A stretch of DNA of 64,000 bases, taken from contig NC_071667.1 of the NCBI RefSeq assembly GCF_028554725.1, forward strand, positions 50,771,501 through 50,835,500, read 5' to 3'. A model generated the notes under the pieces. It saw only the letters and a list, made by a program, of their open reading frames with translations. It had not been told where the DNA came from and ran no database searches. Below are positions 46,103 to 57,115 of this stretch, in pieces. The first letter of the stretch is position 1. Each line of letters opens with the position of its first letter. A program made the position numbers and the translations under genes. Source of the stretch: Zeugodacus cucurbitae (lineage: Eukaryota; Arthropoda; Insecta; Diptera; Tephritidae).

Positions 46103-46249
46103 ATATTTCAACGAAATGCATAAAAAATTCACAAAATATCCATATATCTCTATTATATATGTATGTATCTACATACTATACAAAGAATTCAATATAAACA
46201 CAAATAATACTCTTTGGCAACAATTTACGAAATTCATTAGTGGCTGCAC

Positions 46250-47476
46250 CTAACCGTTTCTATGCGAGGCTAAAAATTTACGACAAGCCTCCAGGCTATG
46301 GCGACTCAAGTAATTCTCCTGACTGAAGGCCTTCGTACACTGCGGGCACTGATAGCTCCAGTTGTGATGGCCTTTGGTGCGTTGATGAGCGCGCAAATTA
46401 GAGCTGTAAGGACAGTGATATTATATCAGAATTAAATAAGTATGTACCTATGTCCACATATATTGATTACTCACCGATCTGCGAAGCGCTTTTGACACGA
46501 CTCCACCGGGCACACGAACGGTTTCTCGCCTGTATGCAGTCGCATGTGTCCATGAAGCACCCAGGGACGATCGAACTTCTTGTGGCATTGCTCACATTCG
46601 TAACTCTTCTCGAGATGCTTGTTGCGGCGGCGCTTACTCAGCTCCGGCACAGCAAACTCGAAATCGTGCGATTCCCTTGTGGCCGCCAAGCTTTTGGGCG
46701 TATCAGGCAATTTCGGCGCGGCTTGTTCGCTTGGCTCCTTTTTCAAACTGTAACCATGTGCCAGCTGTGTTGTACCGTTTGTAGCTGAAAGCGCATTGCC
46801 GGATGTTATTGTTGCTGCTGCCACCGGTTGTGAAATCGACGGCGATTTGTCACCGACCCCTTGCATTTTGCCCGTTGACTCAGCGTTGCTGGCGTTGCCC
46901 GCTGCTGTAAGCTGTGCATTTGCTTGTGACTCCTCCGCGTCGGCTGACTTCCAATAGACATGACTGAAGGTGCCTTTCGAGTTGTGTCCCGAATGACGCT
47001 CCATAAGCGGTGTATCCAAAATTATTTCCAGTTCATAGCGCGTTGTCATCGGTATGAAATCACTGTCATACCTTTGAAGTGTTGTTTTTTCCATTTTAAT
47101 GAAGTACAAAATTATTTGTGGAAAAGTGTAAAAATTAAAAGTTTTATGAAAACAATCACTTGCGTCGTTGCGCATGCGTTCACACAATATAACTTACCAC
47201 TCGGAGGAAGGCAGCAATTTCTTGTGCTTCGGCTTCAACTTGTTCTTCTTCTCGGCCATCGGCTTCGGTGTCGCAATGTAGTAGGTGCGCTTCAACTTCG
47301 GTAGCTTCGCGATTTTCGGAAAAATCGGTATGCGTCGAAAGACATCTGCGGGATTGTGTTGACGAATTAAATATTGCGTACACTAATTATTTTTTCTGGT
47401 CTCGCTTACCATCCAAGGCCTCGTTAACGCGTATTTTCGCGTAATTATAACGTTGTGAAAAAATGCTGCGCACCAT
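46250..47476 (-). CDS. Snail-superfamily C2H2 zinc-finger protein, four exons, 321 aa
   Basis: A likely nuclear transcription factor. Coding exons (minus strand) are 47476-47410, 47345-47198, 47071-46475 and 46403-46250. Their lengths 67+148+597+154 give 966 nt, an exact frame. Donors read GTAAGC, GTAAGT and GTGAGT; acceptors end CCCGCAG, TTCAAAG and CTTACAG. Fingers: residues 229-251 (Cys231, Cys234, His247, His251), 257-283 (Cys259, Cys264, His277, His283) and 288-311 (Cys290, Cys293, His306, Cys311, a CCHC finger). The TGEKP linker, FADRSNLRAH in finger 2 and a final CCHC finger are hallmarks of Snail/Scratch proteins. Residues about 95-220 are low-complexity Ala/Ser/Thr-rich, and a basic stretch (residues 39-65) may help nuclear import. 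The N-terminus MVRSIF resembles a SNAG repressor motif with Pro2 changed to Val. It is small for this family. The exact orthologue is not recognised. Confidence 0.9.
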
Positions 47477-47640
47477 CTTCGCTCTAAAAAATGCCGTACT
47501 TTTGTTCTTGCTTCACTCGCTGCTGAATGGAAATAAATTTCAAATTTTCTCGAAAACTTTTTTTAGCTACTTGAGAAATATTTACCTTGTATGAAAAAGT
47601 CATGGCCAACTAGGCGAGCAAAGAGAAAATGTTGTGCAAT
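47477..47640 (-). promoter_or_regulatory. Probable 5' UTR with intron of the zinc-finger gene
   Basis: On the minus strand a donor-like CAAG|GTAAAT near 47590 and an acceptor-like TTTCCATTCAG|CAGCG near 47520 could delimit a short intron in the 5' UTR just before the ATG. No TATA box is evident. Supported only by splice-site consensus. Confidence 0.35.
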
Positions 47641-47643
47641 TTT

Positions 47644-48531
47644 TCAAATGAAATGTTGTTGCTTTTTTAAGCAAAGTAGTTTTTTCGGCCAAAAAAATCA
47701 ACGGTTTTAGAAACTAAGAGGATTACTGATTTTTCTTTAATCTAGAGAGGACATTTCATATAGCGAAAATGAAGTACCAAAATAATTTTTTAACAATATT
47801 CCTCGACGTAAATGTTAAACACAAATTCATGGAAAACCATTTAATACTTTCCAGAAAGCAACCGTAGAAGACATCTTGTTTTGTTAGCTAACAACTGAAC
47901 TCCGTCCTATATTATTTACTACCTAATATGTAAAGAAAGGGCAATTGATCCTGGGAACAAATGTTCTTCAAATTGCAATTCTTCCTTAAAAAGAGTATTC
48001 TAAAAGGAGATCTTTAAGGCTCATCCAAGTACATTGTTTTGCTTTATGTCTGTCCAGGAGAGCCACTAGTTTTCGGTTGCTCACACTAAAATCAACTTGC
48101 AGTTTCACAAACTTTCACTAAATTTCATATTTTCAAACGTTTACCAAACGCTTTATTTTGATGATTTTTTGTAACTTGCCTTCGTTATAAATAAGAACTT
48201 TACCTTTACTCAAATAATTTTTATTTTATAAAAATCTTGAGTGCATCAAATCTAATTGGAAATAAACGCATATTTCAAATTTCATTTCACATTTCTATAG
48301 GAATGATATGGAAATAGAACATATTGAGTTCCAAGCAAAGGAAATGGTTTATGTTCAGCTTTGAGAGGATGTTAATAATTTCAAATATTGGAAAATTCGT
48401 TAATTTAAGTTAATTTAACAACACTAGCTACAGACCCTTCGACTGTGAAGTAAGTTAAGTTTATATACCAATAGAAACCAATATAAATTAAATTGCAAAA
48501 TACCCTTCGCAATATAAAAAAATTATTAAAT
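47644..48531. other. AT-rich spacer, nothing recognised
   Basis: No domain-bearing frame, element terminus or RNA gene. Confidence 0.5.
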
Positions 48532-48905
48532 ACTAGCAGACCGCTATGGCTTCGCATGGGTTAAACAAACATATCAAAAGTTATAAGTTATAGGTTTTGA
48601 AATTTTGTTCAGCAAGCAGGTGCGAGCGTTCGTTCCACGACTTTCTGGCACGCGATTGCGATGCGAAGAGAATGACTTGCAAGACGATTTTCAGTTTCAG
48701 ATTAAGATTGTCCATCACTGAGTCTTTTTGTTACCCTCACCTGGGAACTGTTTCCAGAAAGTTGAGATTATAGCAATAAATATAGTCTATGTTATATATA
48801 GGTGAATGTAGCTTTCTAATGGTGAAAGAATTCGGCACAGTAGTTTTTGAGTTTATTCATTACAAGCATACATACAAATATTTCCTCTTTATATCTAATA
48901 TGGTA
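48532..48905 (+). repeat. Dispersed insect repeat (TAGCAGACC... type)
   Basis: The start ACTAGCAGACCGCTATGGCTTCGC and the end (GGTGAAAGAATTCGGCACAGTAGTTTTTGAGTTTATTCATTACAAGC, then CATACATACAAA) follow the pattern of a very widespread insect interspersed repeat with a tandem-repeat tail, probably a LINE 3' end or SINE. Assignment is by resemblance to remembered family features. Confidence 0.55.
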
Positions 48906-49179
48906 TAGATAAATTTATAATTTTAAAATTGAAAATTTTACGTTCGTTTCGTTCAATACATATGAACATATCCGAATAATCATATACGCCAAAGAATTTA
49001 GTATTTAATCTGTTTTAAATAACACAAACGAAACGAATTAGCTAAATATCTATCATTGTTTAATAAATCAGAAGTTATATGAAAATTTATTTTATATTTT
49101 TAAAGTAAACCGAACTACAAATACTTATTCATCAAAGCAACACCAAAAAAAAGAATAAATTCAGTGTTGCTAAAACGTG

Positions 49180-49895
49180 ATTATCTGGCATGTAACAACA
49201 ATATAGTGGCAACGCTATGCGCTGACAACCGAAACAGTGCAAAGCGAAACACGACAAAGCAATAAAACATTGTGAGAATTTGGAACACTTTTGTGGTTAT
49301 ACGTTCGGTTGTTTGCTGCGAATTTTATTCATCAGTTTTTAAAATAGTTTTTTACGTGCGAAATTTGACGGAATTGGTTCAATAATATCGTTAAACTGTG
49401 CACTAAAGATTACGCATTGTGGAAAAGTTATTTTACCGAAAATTGGTTGAGTTAAAACGGAAGCAAACATTGTGAACGATAACTAAAAGTGCAAACAAAA
49501 AATAACATCAAATAAAGGCCAGGTCACGACCACGGAAGACGCGAATCATTCTCTGCTACTCGTCTCTGTTTTATGTGTGTTTTCGCATATGCTTTTATAT
49601 GTAAGTTTCGGCGTTTTTGAACAATAAACGTGTTGAAAGAACCCCCTATAAGTTATTGCTAAGTGCAACATTGTAGCAAATACACAAACTTATAAATATA
49701 ACAGCTGTGTGAATTCTTCTTTGCATCGTCGTTGTTGCTGGAAGGCGGAAAATCAATTTCTAATTAAACTGAGATTCTTCAAAGGCAGCAGCTGTTCTAA
49801 TTAGATTTCAATCGATTTTGTACGAACGCCGCAAACGTCAGTGCAGTTGCATTCTCTTGTTGCTAGCAGCTATCGTTCACAAAAGCCACTTGGAA
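49180..49895 (+). promoter_or_regulatory. Possible non-coding first exon of a divergent gene
   Basis: The composition changes from AT-rich to a mixed, A-rich, 5'-UTR-like texture (AAAGTGCAAACAAAAAATAAC, GTGAACGATAAC). The block ends with a good donor, GGAACAG|GTAGGTGA, at about 49895. Only tiny upstream ORFs occur (e.g. ATGTGTGTTTTCGCATATGC at about 49575). The next coding exon would be outside the window or far downstream. It is transcribed away from the zinc-finger gene. Confidence 0.35.
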
Positions 49896-49911
49896 CAGGT
49901 AGGTGATTTTT

Positions 49912-51485
49912 TGTATTAAGAAGTCTATATGAAATACTTTAATCTAATAACATTTGTAAAATGAAAAATCGATGCGCTTAAAATTATTGTATAAACAAGC
50001 CTATCAGGCTACGGAAGTTTCGCATTTTCATATTTGTGCTGTTTCCATGTTTCCGCGTTCTGTGTGCTGCGCCCTCGAAAGCGTTGGGTAGTCAATAAAG
50101 CAAAAGTGCCGGCATGTGTTTTTGTTGCTTTCATTGGCGTTTACTGCCGCACATGCATGTAAATATGTAATGGGGGAAGAGTTCCTCTGGTTTCGCAAGA
50201 GGGCTTGTCGACTTGTGGCGATATGCGGCAAAATAACAAACGCCGAAATGGAATTGGAACACACATCAAGCTGGCAAAGGCACTCTGCATGCGGATGCAA
50301 CAACAAACAGTGACCCAGCGTTTTTGAGGGCAACACCGGTATTTAAGTTAAACAGATTAGGATTAATTTACCTGTAGCTATTAAATTTTTTTTTTTTTTT
50401 ATTTAAACAATATGTATTATAACATTGTTGTCATACACGTCATATCAGCCTGCCTGTCACTCTATTTACATAGATTATTTTCGTAACAGATTCAAATATT
50501 TATTTTGTAACAAATCTTCAAATAATGTATAACTAGTTGTATATTTTAAAACATTTTTGTTATTAATAGTTACAAATTATAACTAAATTATATACAAGTA
50601 GGCATACCTTCTGTTTTAAAAAGGTAAATAATTAGTGAGTCACTAAACAAACACGGAATCGCTATGAGTCACTACACTATCTGAGGTAGATCAAAGGTTG
50701 ACAATATTGAAATATCGATTACACTGGCCTCTACAAATGCTTTGTAAACAATTTTGCAATAATCTAAAAATATATTCATTTGTATAGGTATAGGTTCGAT
50801 TTGAAAGTAGGGTATACATATTTACACATGTAAAATGAATTTGCAAATAAGATTTTCTACGGCGTTTTGTTAAAAAATATACAAACTATTTTAACCTGCT
50901 GTACATATTTACGTCAGTTTGAAATATATATCAAACAAATATGTTGATGTTATTTTTGTTGCAACTTTCCGTAAATATTTTGTATCTCTTGTTAACCATA
51001 CATTTCATAACAATGCGTTTTATTATAATGAAATTTTATAATTTCTCTACTGATAGCATTTCATACATACATTTATTGTTTTGCAATTAAACATCAAATT
51101 ATCCCATGCTTCAATCTATTCACTTCCTCTACAAATATAATATGTAGTGTGTGTGTGTAGTAGGCGCAACAATTTTCCCTAACTTTTCGCCATTGTATCC
51201 ATTATTTGCAACATTCGCAAATTTTCATTCATTATCATGGCAATTTTTTGTTCATATCTATTGTTTTATTTTCTACTATTACTATTATTTATTTACTTTT
51301 TTGTTGCATGTATTTTTCCAACAATTGCGAGTTCATTAGTGAATGAGCAGATTGTTCGTGAATTTGCAACTAACACAAGTGACAAACTGGGCGAAATTTG
51401 CATTTAAATTGAATATGCAAACATGACATACAAATATGCAAGTACGTAGAAGAACCCTAATGGAAAATGAAAGGATTCAGCTATA
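49912..51485. other. AT-rich DNA, probably intron or intergenic
   Basis: No gene recognised. Includes a poly-T run near 50387 and a (GT)n run near 51148. Short overlapping frames at 50028-50336 on both strands have no domain. Confidence 0.5.
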
Positions 51486-51724
51486 TACAGTATACTCTCG
51501 AAAAGTAAATCGATTGGTATTTTGGGTAATTTACTTTATCGAATAATTTACTTTTCCAAATATATACAGTACGAACTCGGTAATCGCAACTAATAGAAAT
51601 CTAGGTAGTTGTACTTATTGAGTTTGTTGCACCCAGCGAGGAAAAATATATAACAAGAAATATGACAAATGAAAATCGTTTTATGATATAGAAAGCTTAT
51701 TTTTTTTATTAAAAATTGTATTTT

Positions 51725-51925
51725 TTAAACATATCGGGTTTTATTCCCTATTAAATGCTCCAAAAGACTTTTTTTGTAATAGACTTTTGTTAAGTTAATA
51801 ACATTTTGGTGCTTTGGTTGGAGAATCGCGGTACAGTTAGGTGGAAGACACATAACGGATATCATTTCATCATCACTTTTCATCTCATTGTCTTTAGGAT
51901 GACACGGGGAGTTATCCAAGACCAA
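51725..51925 (-). pseudogene. Tigger transposase DDE-domain fragment
   Basis: The 66-codon frame includes LDNSPCHP, i.e. the second Asp motif of the pogo DDE domain (usually LDNAPSHP). It is followed by MCLPPNCTAILQPKHQNVI, equivalent to the LPPNTTALIQPMDQGVI segment. The third catalytic Asp of the MDQ triplet is replaced (KHQ), so it is inactive. The first catalytic Asp lies in a region that has lost its frame. Confidence 0.82.
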
Positions 51926-52377
51926 TAGGGCTTTTTTGGGAAGTCCCTTTGATTCTAGAAATTCGCGTTCCTATAACAATCCAAAAAAATACACATCAAT
52001 TTTAAACAAAAATTCAATACATTTCGTATTTCTCACATCAGGAACAAACGTATGATGAAACTAGTCTTCGAAAAACAAATAAGTCATCCAAGAGTTCTTG
52101 TTAGCCTTGTAGACAACGGGCATTTTTTGAAAATTTTTGAATGCTCTAGGGTTTTTTGCTTTTCCAATGATAAAGAGCTTAACTTGCGAGAAATGTTATT
52201 CTTTCCTTACTAACTTTCCGACCAGGAGCAGATTCTTTGAAGCTCACCAACGTTTTATCTGGTATCTGCCTGAAAAACAATCCGGACTCGTCGGCATAAT
52301 AAATTTGTTCTGCAGAAAGATCAAGCTCCTTGATTTTAATTCTAAAACGTATTACAAATGGGTCGACAGACGCTGTC

Positions 52378-52884
52378 TTATTGGAAAGGGGAAATCTTCT
52401 TTTTTATGTGGCGGAGGCCATATCGCTTTTTGAAGTTAGATACCCAACCATTACTTGCATGAAAACATCCTGTCTTTTCTTTTATTTTCTCATAAAGCTT
52501 GCGAGCTTTTGCTTTGACGATACCGACGGATATACGCACATTTTCACTCCTTTGTTTCAAAAACCACTTGTAGAGAGCCTTTTCCATTCTTGGGTATTCA
52601 AAAGATTTTAAGGTTTGCCGTTTTCCTGGCCCAGCTTCCATATTTGTGGCATATTTAAGTATACAAGCTTTTTTCTTCTTTATTCTCGTTATTGTCGACT
52701 TGTGAACTTTATAATCAATACAAAGAGCTTTTGTCGATACACCACTTTCTAGTTTATCCAAAATTTCAGTTTTTTCTTTAATTGTTAGTTTTATTAATTT
52801 TTTTGTGACCACCATGACTTTTACACATAAAACACTACTGGCGCGTTGCAAAGTAAACTGATAATGAAAGTCATTTGTTGACAA
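52378..52884 (-). pseudogene. Tigger transposase N-terminal DNA-binding part
   Basis: The 168-codon frame contains a CENP-B/psq-type helix-turn-helix (LTIKEKTEILDKLESGVSTK ... VHKSTITRIKK). It is followed by the second, Tc5-like HTH: EKALYKWFLKQRSENVRIS, AKARKLYEKI, ASNGWVSNFKKRYGLRH. Order and spacing fit pogo/Tigger transposases. The Met near residue 24 (VMVVTKKLIKL) is the more likely original start. The frame is lost before the catalytic domain. Confidence 0.85.
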
Positions 52885-53989
52885 TTGCTCTTAACACACA
52901 CACAAAAACAGTAAAGTCGACAGAGCAACGAATATATAACAAAATATATTGAATATATAACAAAAAAAATGCCATAAGAAGAAACCGACAAAAAAAGAAC
53001 TGAAGCAAAACATATTTAGATGTAAAGTTGCAGTTATTGAGGACAATATTTTTGAGTAGTTGCACTTATAAAGGTTACAATTCTATGTTTTATAGTGTTG
53101 CATGAATCGAGGAGTTGCGTGTATCGAGGGTTGCGGTTACCGAGTTTATACTGTACATAAATTATCTGTTTTTATAATATTAAATCCATTTTTAAACTTA
53201 AAAAATTCATTCATTTATTTGCTTCAATAAAACATATTGATTTACATGAAAAACATATTTACATTTACATACATACATATGTATTTACTATAAAGAGAAA
53301 AAATTTTGAATATTCTTTTGTTTTTTTTCTTTTGCAATATATTGTCTGGCCATTTTTGTACGACAATTCAAAAAGTCTGACACCTGATTTGCATCGTTTT
53401 AAAAAGACGCGATAAACAAGAGAGTAAGTGTTTTTTTTGCAACATCGTAAAAAATGCTGCTTGCTTCGTTTCGAATTTTTCATCACACTCTCTGAAAAGA
53501 AAATTAAAAAATTTACTTTTTCGAGGTGCATGAGAATTTACTTTTCGAGAGTATACTGTATTTCATTCTGTCTAAATTGAACGAAAAAGGACAGCGGTCG
53601 GTCACAAAACAGAGATTTATAGAGAAAAGCTGAAATTGAAGAAAAGCTACATACACTTGACATTTCATTGTTTGTTTTAAGGGCACAATATCATCTATAA
53701 TAAAATCAATCTTAATTTTGTTATAGGTCAGCCGTCTTTTTAGTGGGTGGCCAGCCCAACCCTCTAGACGGTAATATAATGTATTTTTTTAAATGAATAG
53801 TAGTTGTATCACTGAAATTTAGAAAAAATATGAAATTTCATAAGCTACACGATAAATTATAACTAAATTGGAAAACTAAAATTCTTATAACGGCCTTTTA
53901 ATACAACGCTACTAGAAGACATTGAAAATTCTTCGCTTTCTCCAGGCATTCGTCAATCATGCGTAATGTTTCAAACATCTACACAATGA

Positions 53990-54895
53990 AGACTCAAAAA
54001 AGAGATCCCACAGGGTGGTGTCCTATCCCCCTGCTATTTAACCGCTATATCTCGAAACTCTCAACCACCAGAGGAAGTCTTAGTCACCTCTGACGCCGTT
54101 GATTGTACGATAATGACGTCGGACAATGGAATCGGTGACATGTATTCGAAAGTGAACGGCTATCTCCTCGACATTACTCGCTTACTTACTGCTAGGAGCC
54201 TACTACTTTCCCCTACCAAATCCACTTCGACCTTATTCACCAACTGGGCGAAGATGTACAGTCTAGACCTGAACATTTCTATCGATGGTATCAAAATTTC
54301 GACTGTCAATAAACCCAAAATTTTGGGTGTTACACTGGTTAGCCTGTCGTTGTTGAGGCTATCGGTCGGCTGGTCATAAACTACGCAGTCCTATAGGGTC
54401 GCCTGGGGAAGATTCAGCCTTGGCAAAATATTGCCTCTTGATGTCTCCGGTGGAGTTCCTACATAATGAGACCCGTATGCTACCTGTGAACATAATGAAA
54501 TGCTATCTAAACAGTTTCTGTTGTTATACATTCGTTGAAGTGGCGTACTTGGAGATTCAACACCACCCGCTGCAGACACAGAGCTCGAGTTGCATCGCGA
54601 GTAACTAGAGGAACCCTCGCCCAACGTCGTTCTAGATATTGTAGCAGGTTAAACTCCTACTTATCCAGACTGAACTCCGACATATTCAATATATGTACTG
54701 CATGCAAAGAGTCGCAGTATGGCACTAACCACCTCTTTGCATGTCCCCAAAACCCCACCCATCTAACACACCTTTTCCTTTGTTCCGAACCGGTCGAAAT
54801 AACTTATTTCCTGGGCCTCTCATTAGATAACTTGGATGACAATTAATTTAGGCTTACCGGTTCAGGCAGGTTTAGGTAACCGCTACAACAACAAC
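53990..54895 (+). mobile_element. Jockey-like LINE 3' fragment
   Basis: Translation reads IPQGGVLSPCYL, then VDCTIMTSDNGIGDMYSKVNGYL, SLLLSPTKSTSTLFT and KPKILGVTL. This is the RT palm and thumb of a jockey-clade element. The usual YADDCT box reads VDCT here, so the catalytic Asp pair is damaged. Downstream an out-of-frame remnant ends around LGLSLDNLDDN and the element closes with an ACAACAACAACA tail near 54895. It is 5' truncated. Confidence 0.82.
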
Positions 54896-56605
54896 AACAT
54901 AGTCATTTTCCAAATATGAGCCAACTCCCTTCAAAATCTGAGCTTTTTCCTACAGGGCAGCTTTCAACTGCAGTTCTTTAGTTTTCGCCTCTTTTTTGAC
55001 ACACATCCAAGTATGTATGTATGTATTTGTTAATCATTTTATTTGTCGTTTAGTGGATCTACGATTTGTCGCATTCTCGTTGCCATGTAGAATCTTGTTG
55101 GCACTGTGTTATGTAACAATAATTTCAACAATTTGTTGCTGTTTATTTCTCGAGTCGTTTCCCCAAGGTAGGCTTTTAAGTGAAACGAGACAATTTCGCT
55201 ATACGCCATGCCATGCCACCAGACGCCGATTGCCATTCGCATTCACCCACAAATCACAATTAGAATCAGTGCGAAGGTTAATTTACCGCTGGGCGGTATG
55301 TGTGTGTGTGCGTGTGTGTTTGTATATGTGTACTCGTATATAATGTGTCCCTGGTGATGGTCGCGATGTCCACGAAGTTCACAGTGAACAACAACACAAA
55401 CAACAATAGCGCATTTGTTGATAATACAAATTGTTGTTGCTGCAGTTTGCATGGGGTAACAGCTAATGTTTCGGTTGTGGTTTGTCGCCTCCCACAGTTT
55501 ACCAGCGAGTTCCGATGAGAAAAAATACCAACAACAACAAAAACATAATAGCGTCAAAGATGAGTAAGCATGCAGTAATTTGTACAATTATTGGTTGATT
55601 AAAAATGCTAAATTTAGACTGGTATTTTCTAGATGTGGCGGCTATTAATAAAACTGTGAGAAAATAATGAGGAAAAACGCATTTAAATTTAGCGTTGACA
55701 TTAAAGTGGAATGCGTAGCCAACGCGCACGAAAAGCTCACTTAAAAAAGGAAAAAGAAAAAATATGTGAATGACTCAGCGGTTTTCCGGCACATGCCCGA
55801 AAAATATAGTAAATAAAAATTTTGCCGAAAATATGCCAAAAAAATTACTTAATTTGCATATTTGAATACATTAGCAATGTATCTAATTTCAAAGTAAAGG
55901 CGAAATTATGAATATTAAAAATAAATATTTTTAGCGGCTATTCACCTGCCAACGCAAATTTGAAAATTAACTCACCTTTTTTGCTTTTCTCGTTTTCCTT
56001 TTTAAGCCGTGAACCTTTTTGTGTGCTTGTGTGATGCCCTTGAGAACCAAAGTGTGTTTTGTCAATTTCATTTATGAACGTCATATGTGGCAGCAGTGAC
56101 CGACCATATGCCACACATCAATCACATTCACTTTCAGTTCGAAACAAATTTATTACATGAAATATACATATTTATACATACAAGGATCTATATAATGTAT
56201 AGTTAATACTGCCTCCCTTCAAAGTTGTATACTTTTCCATATATGTATGTATGTATGTATGTCTGTATATACATATTATGCTTAAATGCAAATATTAAGC
56301 TTTGTATCGCCAGACTTGACCATGAGTGGGTCAAGAAATTGAAAATTACTGAAATTATCGACATTAATTTGCTAATGCAATCTCTTAGTTGTTTGCTCTT
56401 TTTCTGTTGGCGAAAATTTTCTTAATGGATTATTCATTGACTTTGAAGTCAATGAACATAAGCTTTTTGTGACGGAAAATTCACTCAGAACTTTTTAGGT
56501 TTTCTAATAAGTTATTATTAAACATCGAATTGATGGATGATGGTTATGTAAGTTTCTTTTTTTTTTTGTTATTTTATTGCCAGTATTTAAGCAGGGCTGT
56601 TAAGT
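54896..56605. other. Intergenic or intronic DNA with microsatellites
   Basis: It contains TATG runs near 55012 and 56241-56262 and a (GT)n stretch at 55297-55330. No gene recognised. Confidence 0.5.
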
Positions 56606-56609
56606 TTGT

Positions 56610-57115
56610 TGCTTTGCTTTCACCATGGTGGGAACGACTCGGGGCTCCGATGTCCTCGTGTGCTCTAGCACTGGATCACTGGACCTCTCTCGAGCCTGGT
56701 AAGCGCTGATTAACAACTAAAACCAGTTCGGTTGCGAGATCATTTTGGCCCAAAGTGGAGCGCGAGACGTCGGCGGAACTGCGCACATTTAAAAAGGTTC
56801 ACATTGCCTTAATGATGGGAGCACTCACCGGACACTGCGGAATAGGAGGAAGGCAAGGTAGAAATACACGTCACTTCCTGTTGCACTGTCCAGCGTTCGC
56901 AAGACTGCGGCATATTTTGGCGATACATAGCCATACTTAGGCGAAATATGCGAACTTGCCGGATTATATATTAGCAGCCTTATAAAATTTGTGAAAGGCT
57001 CAAAGCGCTAAGGCGATACGTAAGGGTCTTATTTATGATCCATACCTAGAAGTCTTCTAGCATCACATCCAACTGACACATTTAGTGGGATCCATCGCGG
57101 AACCTTTTCGCGAAG
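56610..57115 (+). mobile_element. LINE 3' fragment, family B copy 2
   Basis: Plus-strand counterpart of 25010-25590: SSCALALDHWTSLEPGKR, TTKTSSVARSFWPKVERE, ALTGHCGIGG, HFLLHCPAFARLRHIL. Stops and frameshifts follow. Not active. Confidence 0.8.

Larger units (their letters stand above)
51567..53153 (-). mobile_element. Tigger/pogo DNA transposon, inner
   Basis: The terminal inverted repeats CAGTACGAACTCGGTAATCG and CAGTATAAACTCGGTAACCG (reverse complement of the right end) are flanked by TA (51565-51566, 53154-53155). The 1587-bp element carries decayed transposase in minus orientation: the N-terminal DNA-binding part at 52378-52884 and a DDE fragment at 51725-51925. Confidence 0.92.
51488..53558 (-). 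mobile_element. Short Tigger-type element (outer), host of a nested Tigger
   Basis: The ends CAGTATACTCTCGAAAAGTA are inverted at 53539-53558 and flanked by TA (51486-51487, 53559-53560). Without the inner insertion it is only about 480 bp. On the minus strand near 53290-53400 a residual frame ends KEKKQKNIQNFFSL and stop. This is a QxxIxxFF PCNA-interaction-like motif of the kind found at the C-terminus of pogo/Tigger transposases. It is thus a deletion derivative retaining the ORF end. Confidence 0.85.

Noticed and set aside
46471..47187. Single-exon 238-codon reading of the zinc-finger gene starting at MCERMRND
   Set aside because: Its first codons lie in an intron with clear donor and acceptor. 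The spliced four-exon model gives an exact frame and completes fingers 2 and 3.
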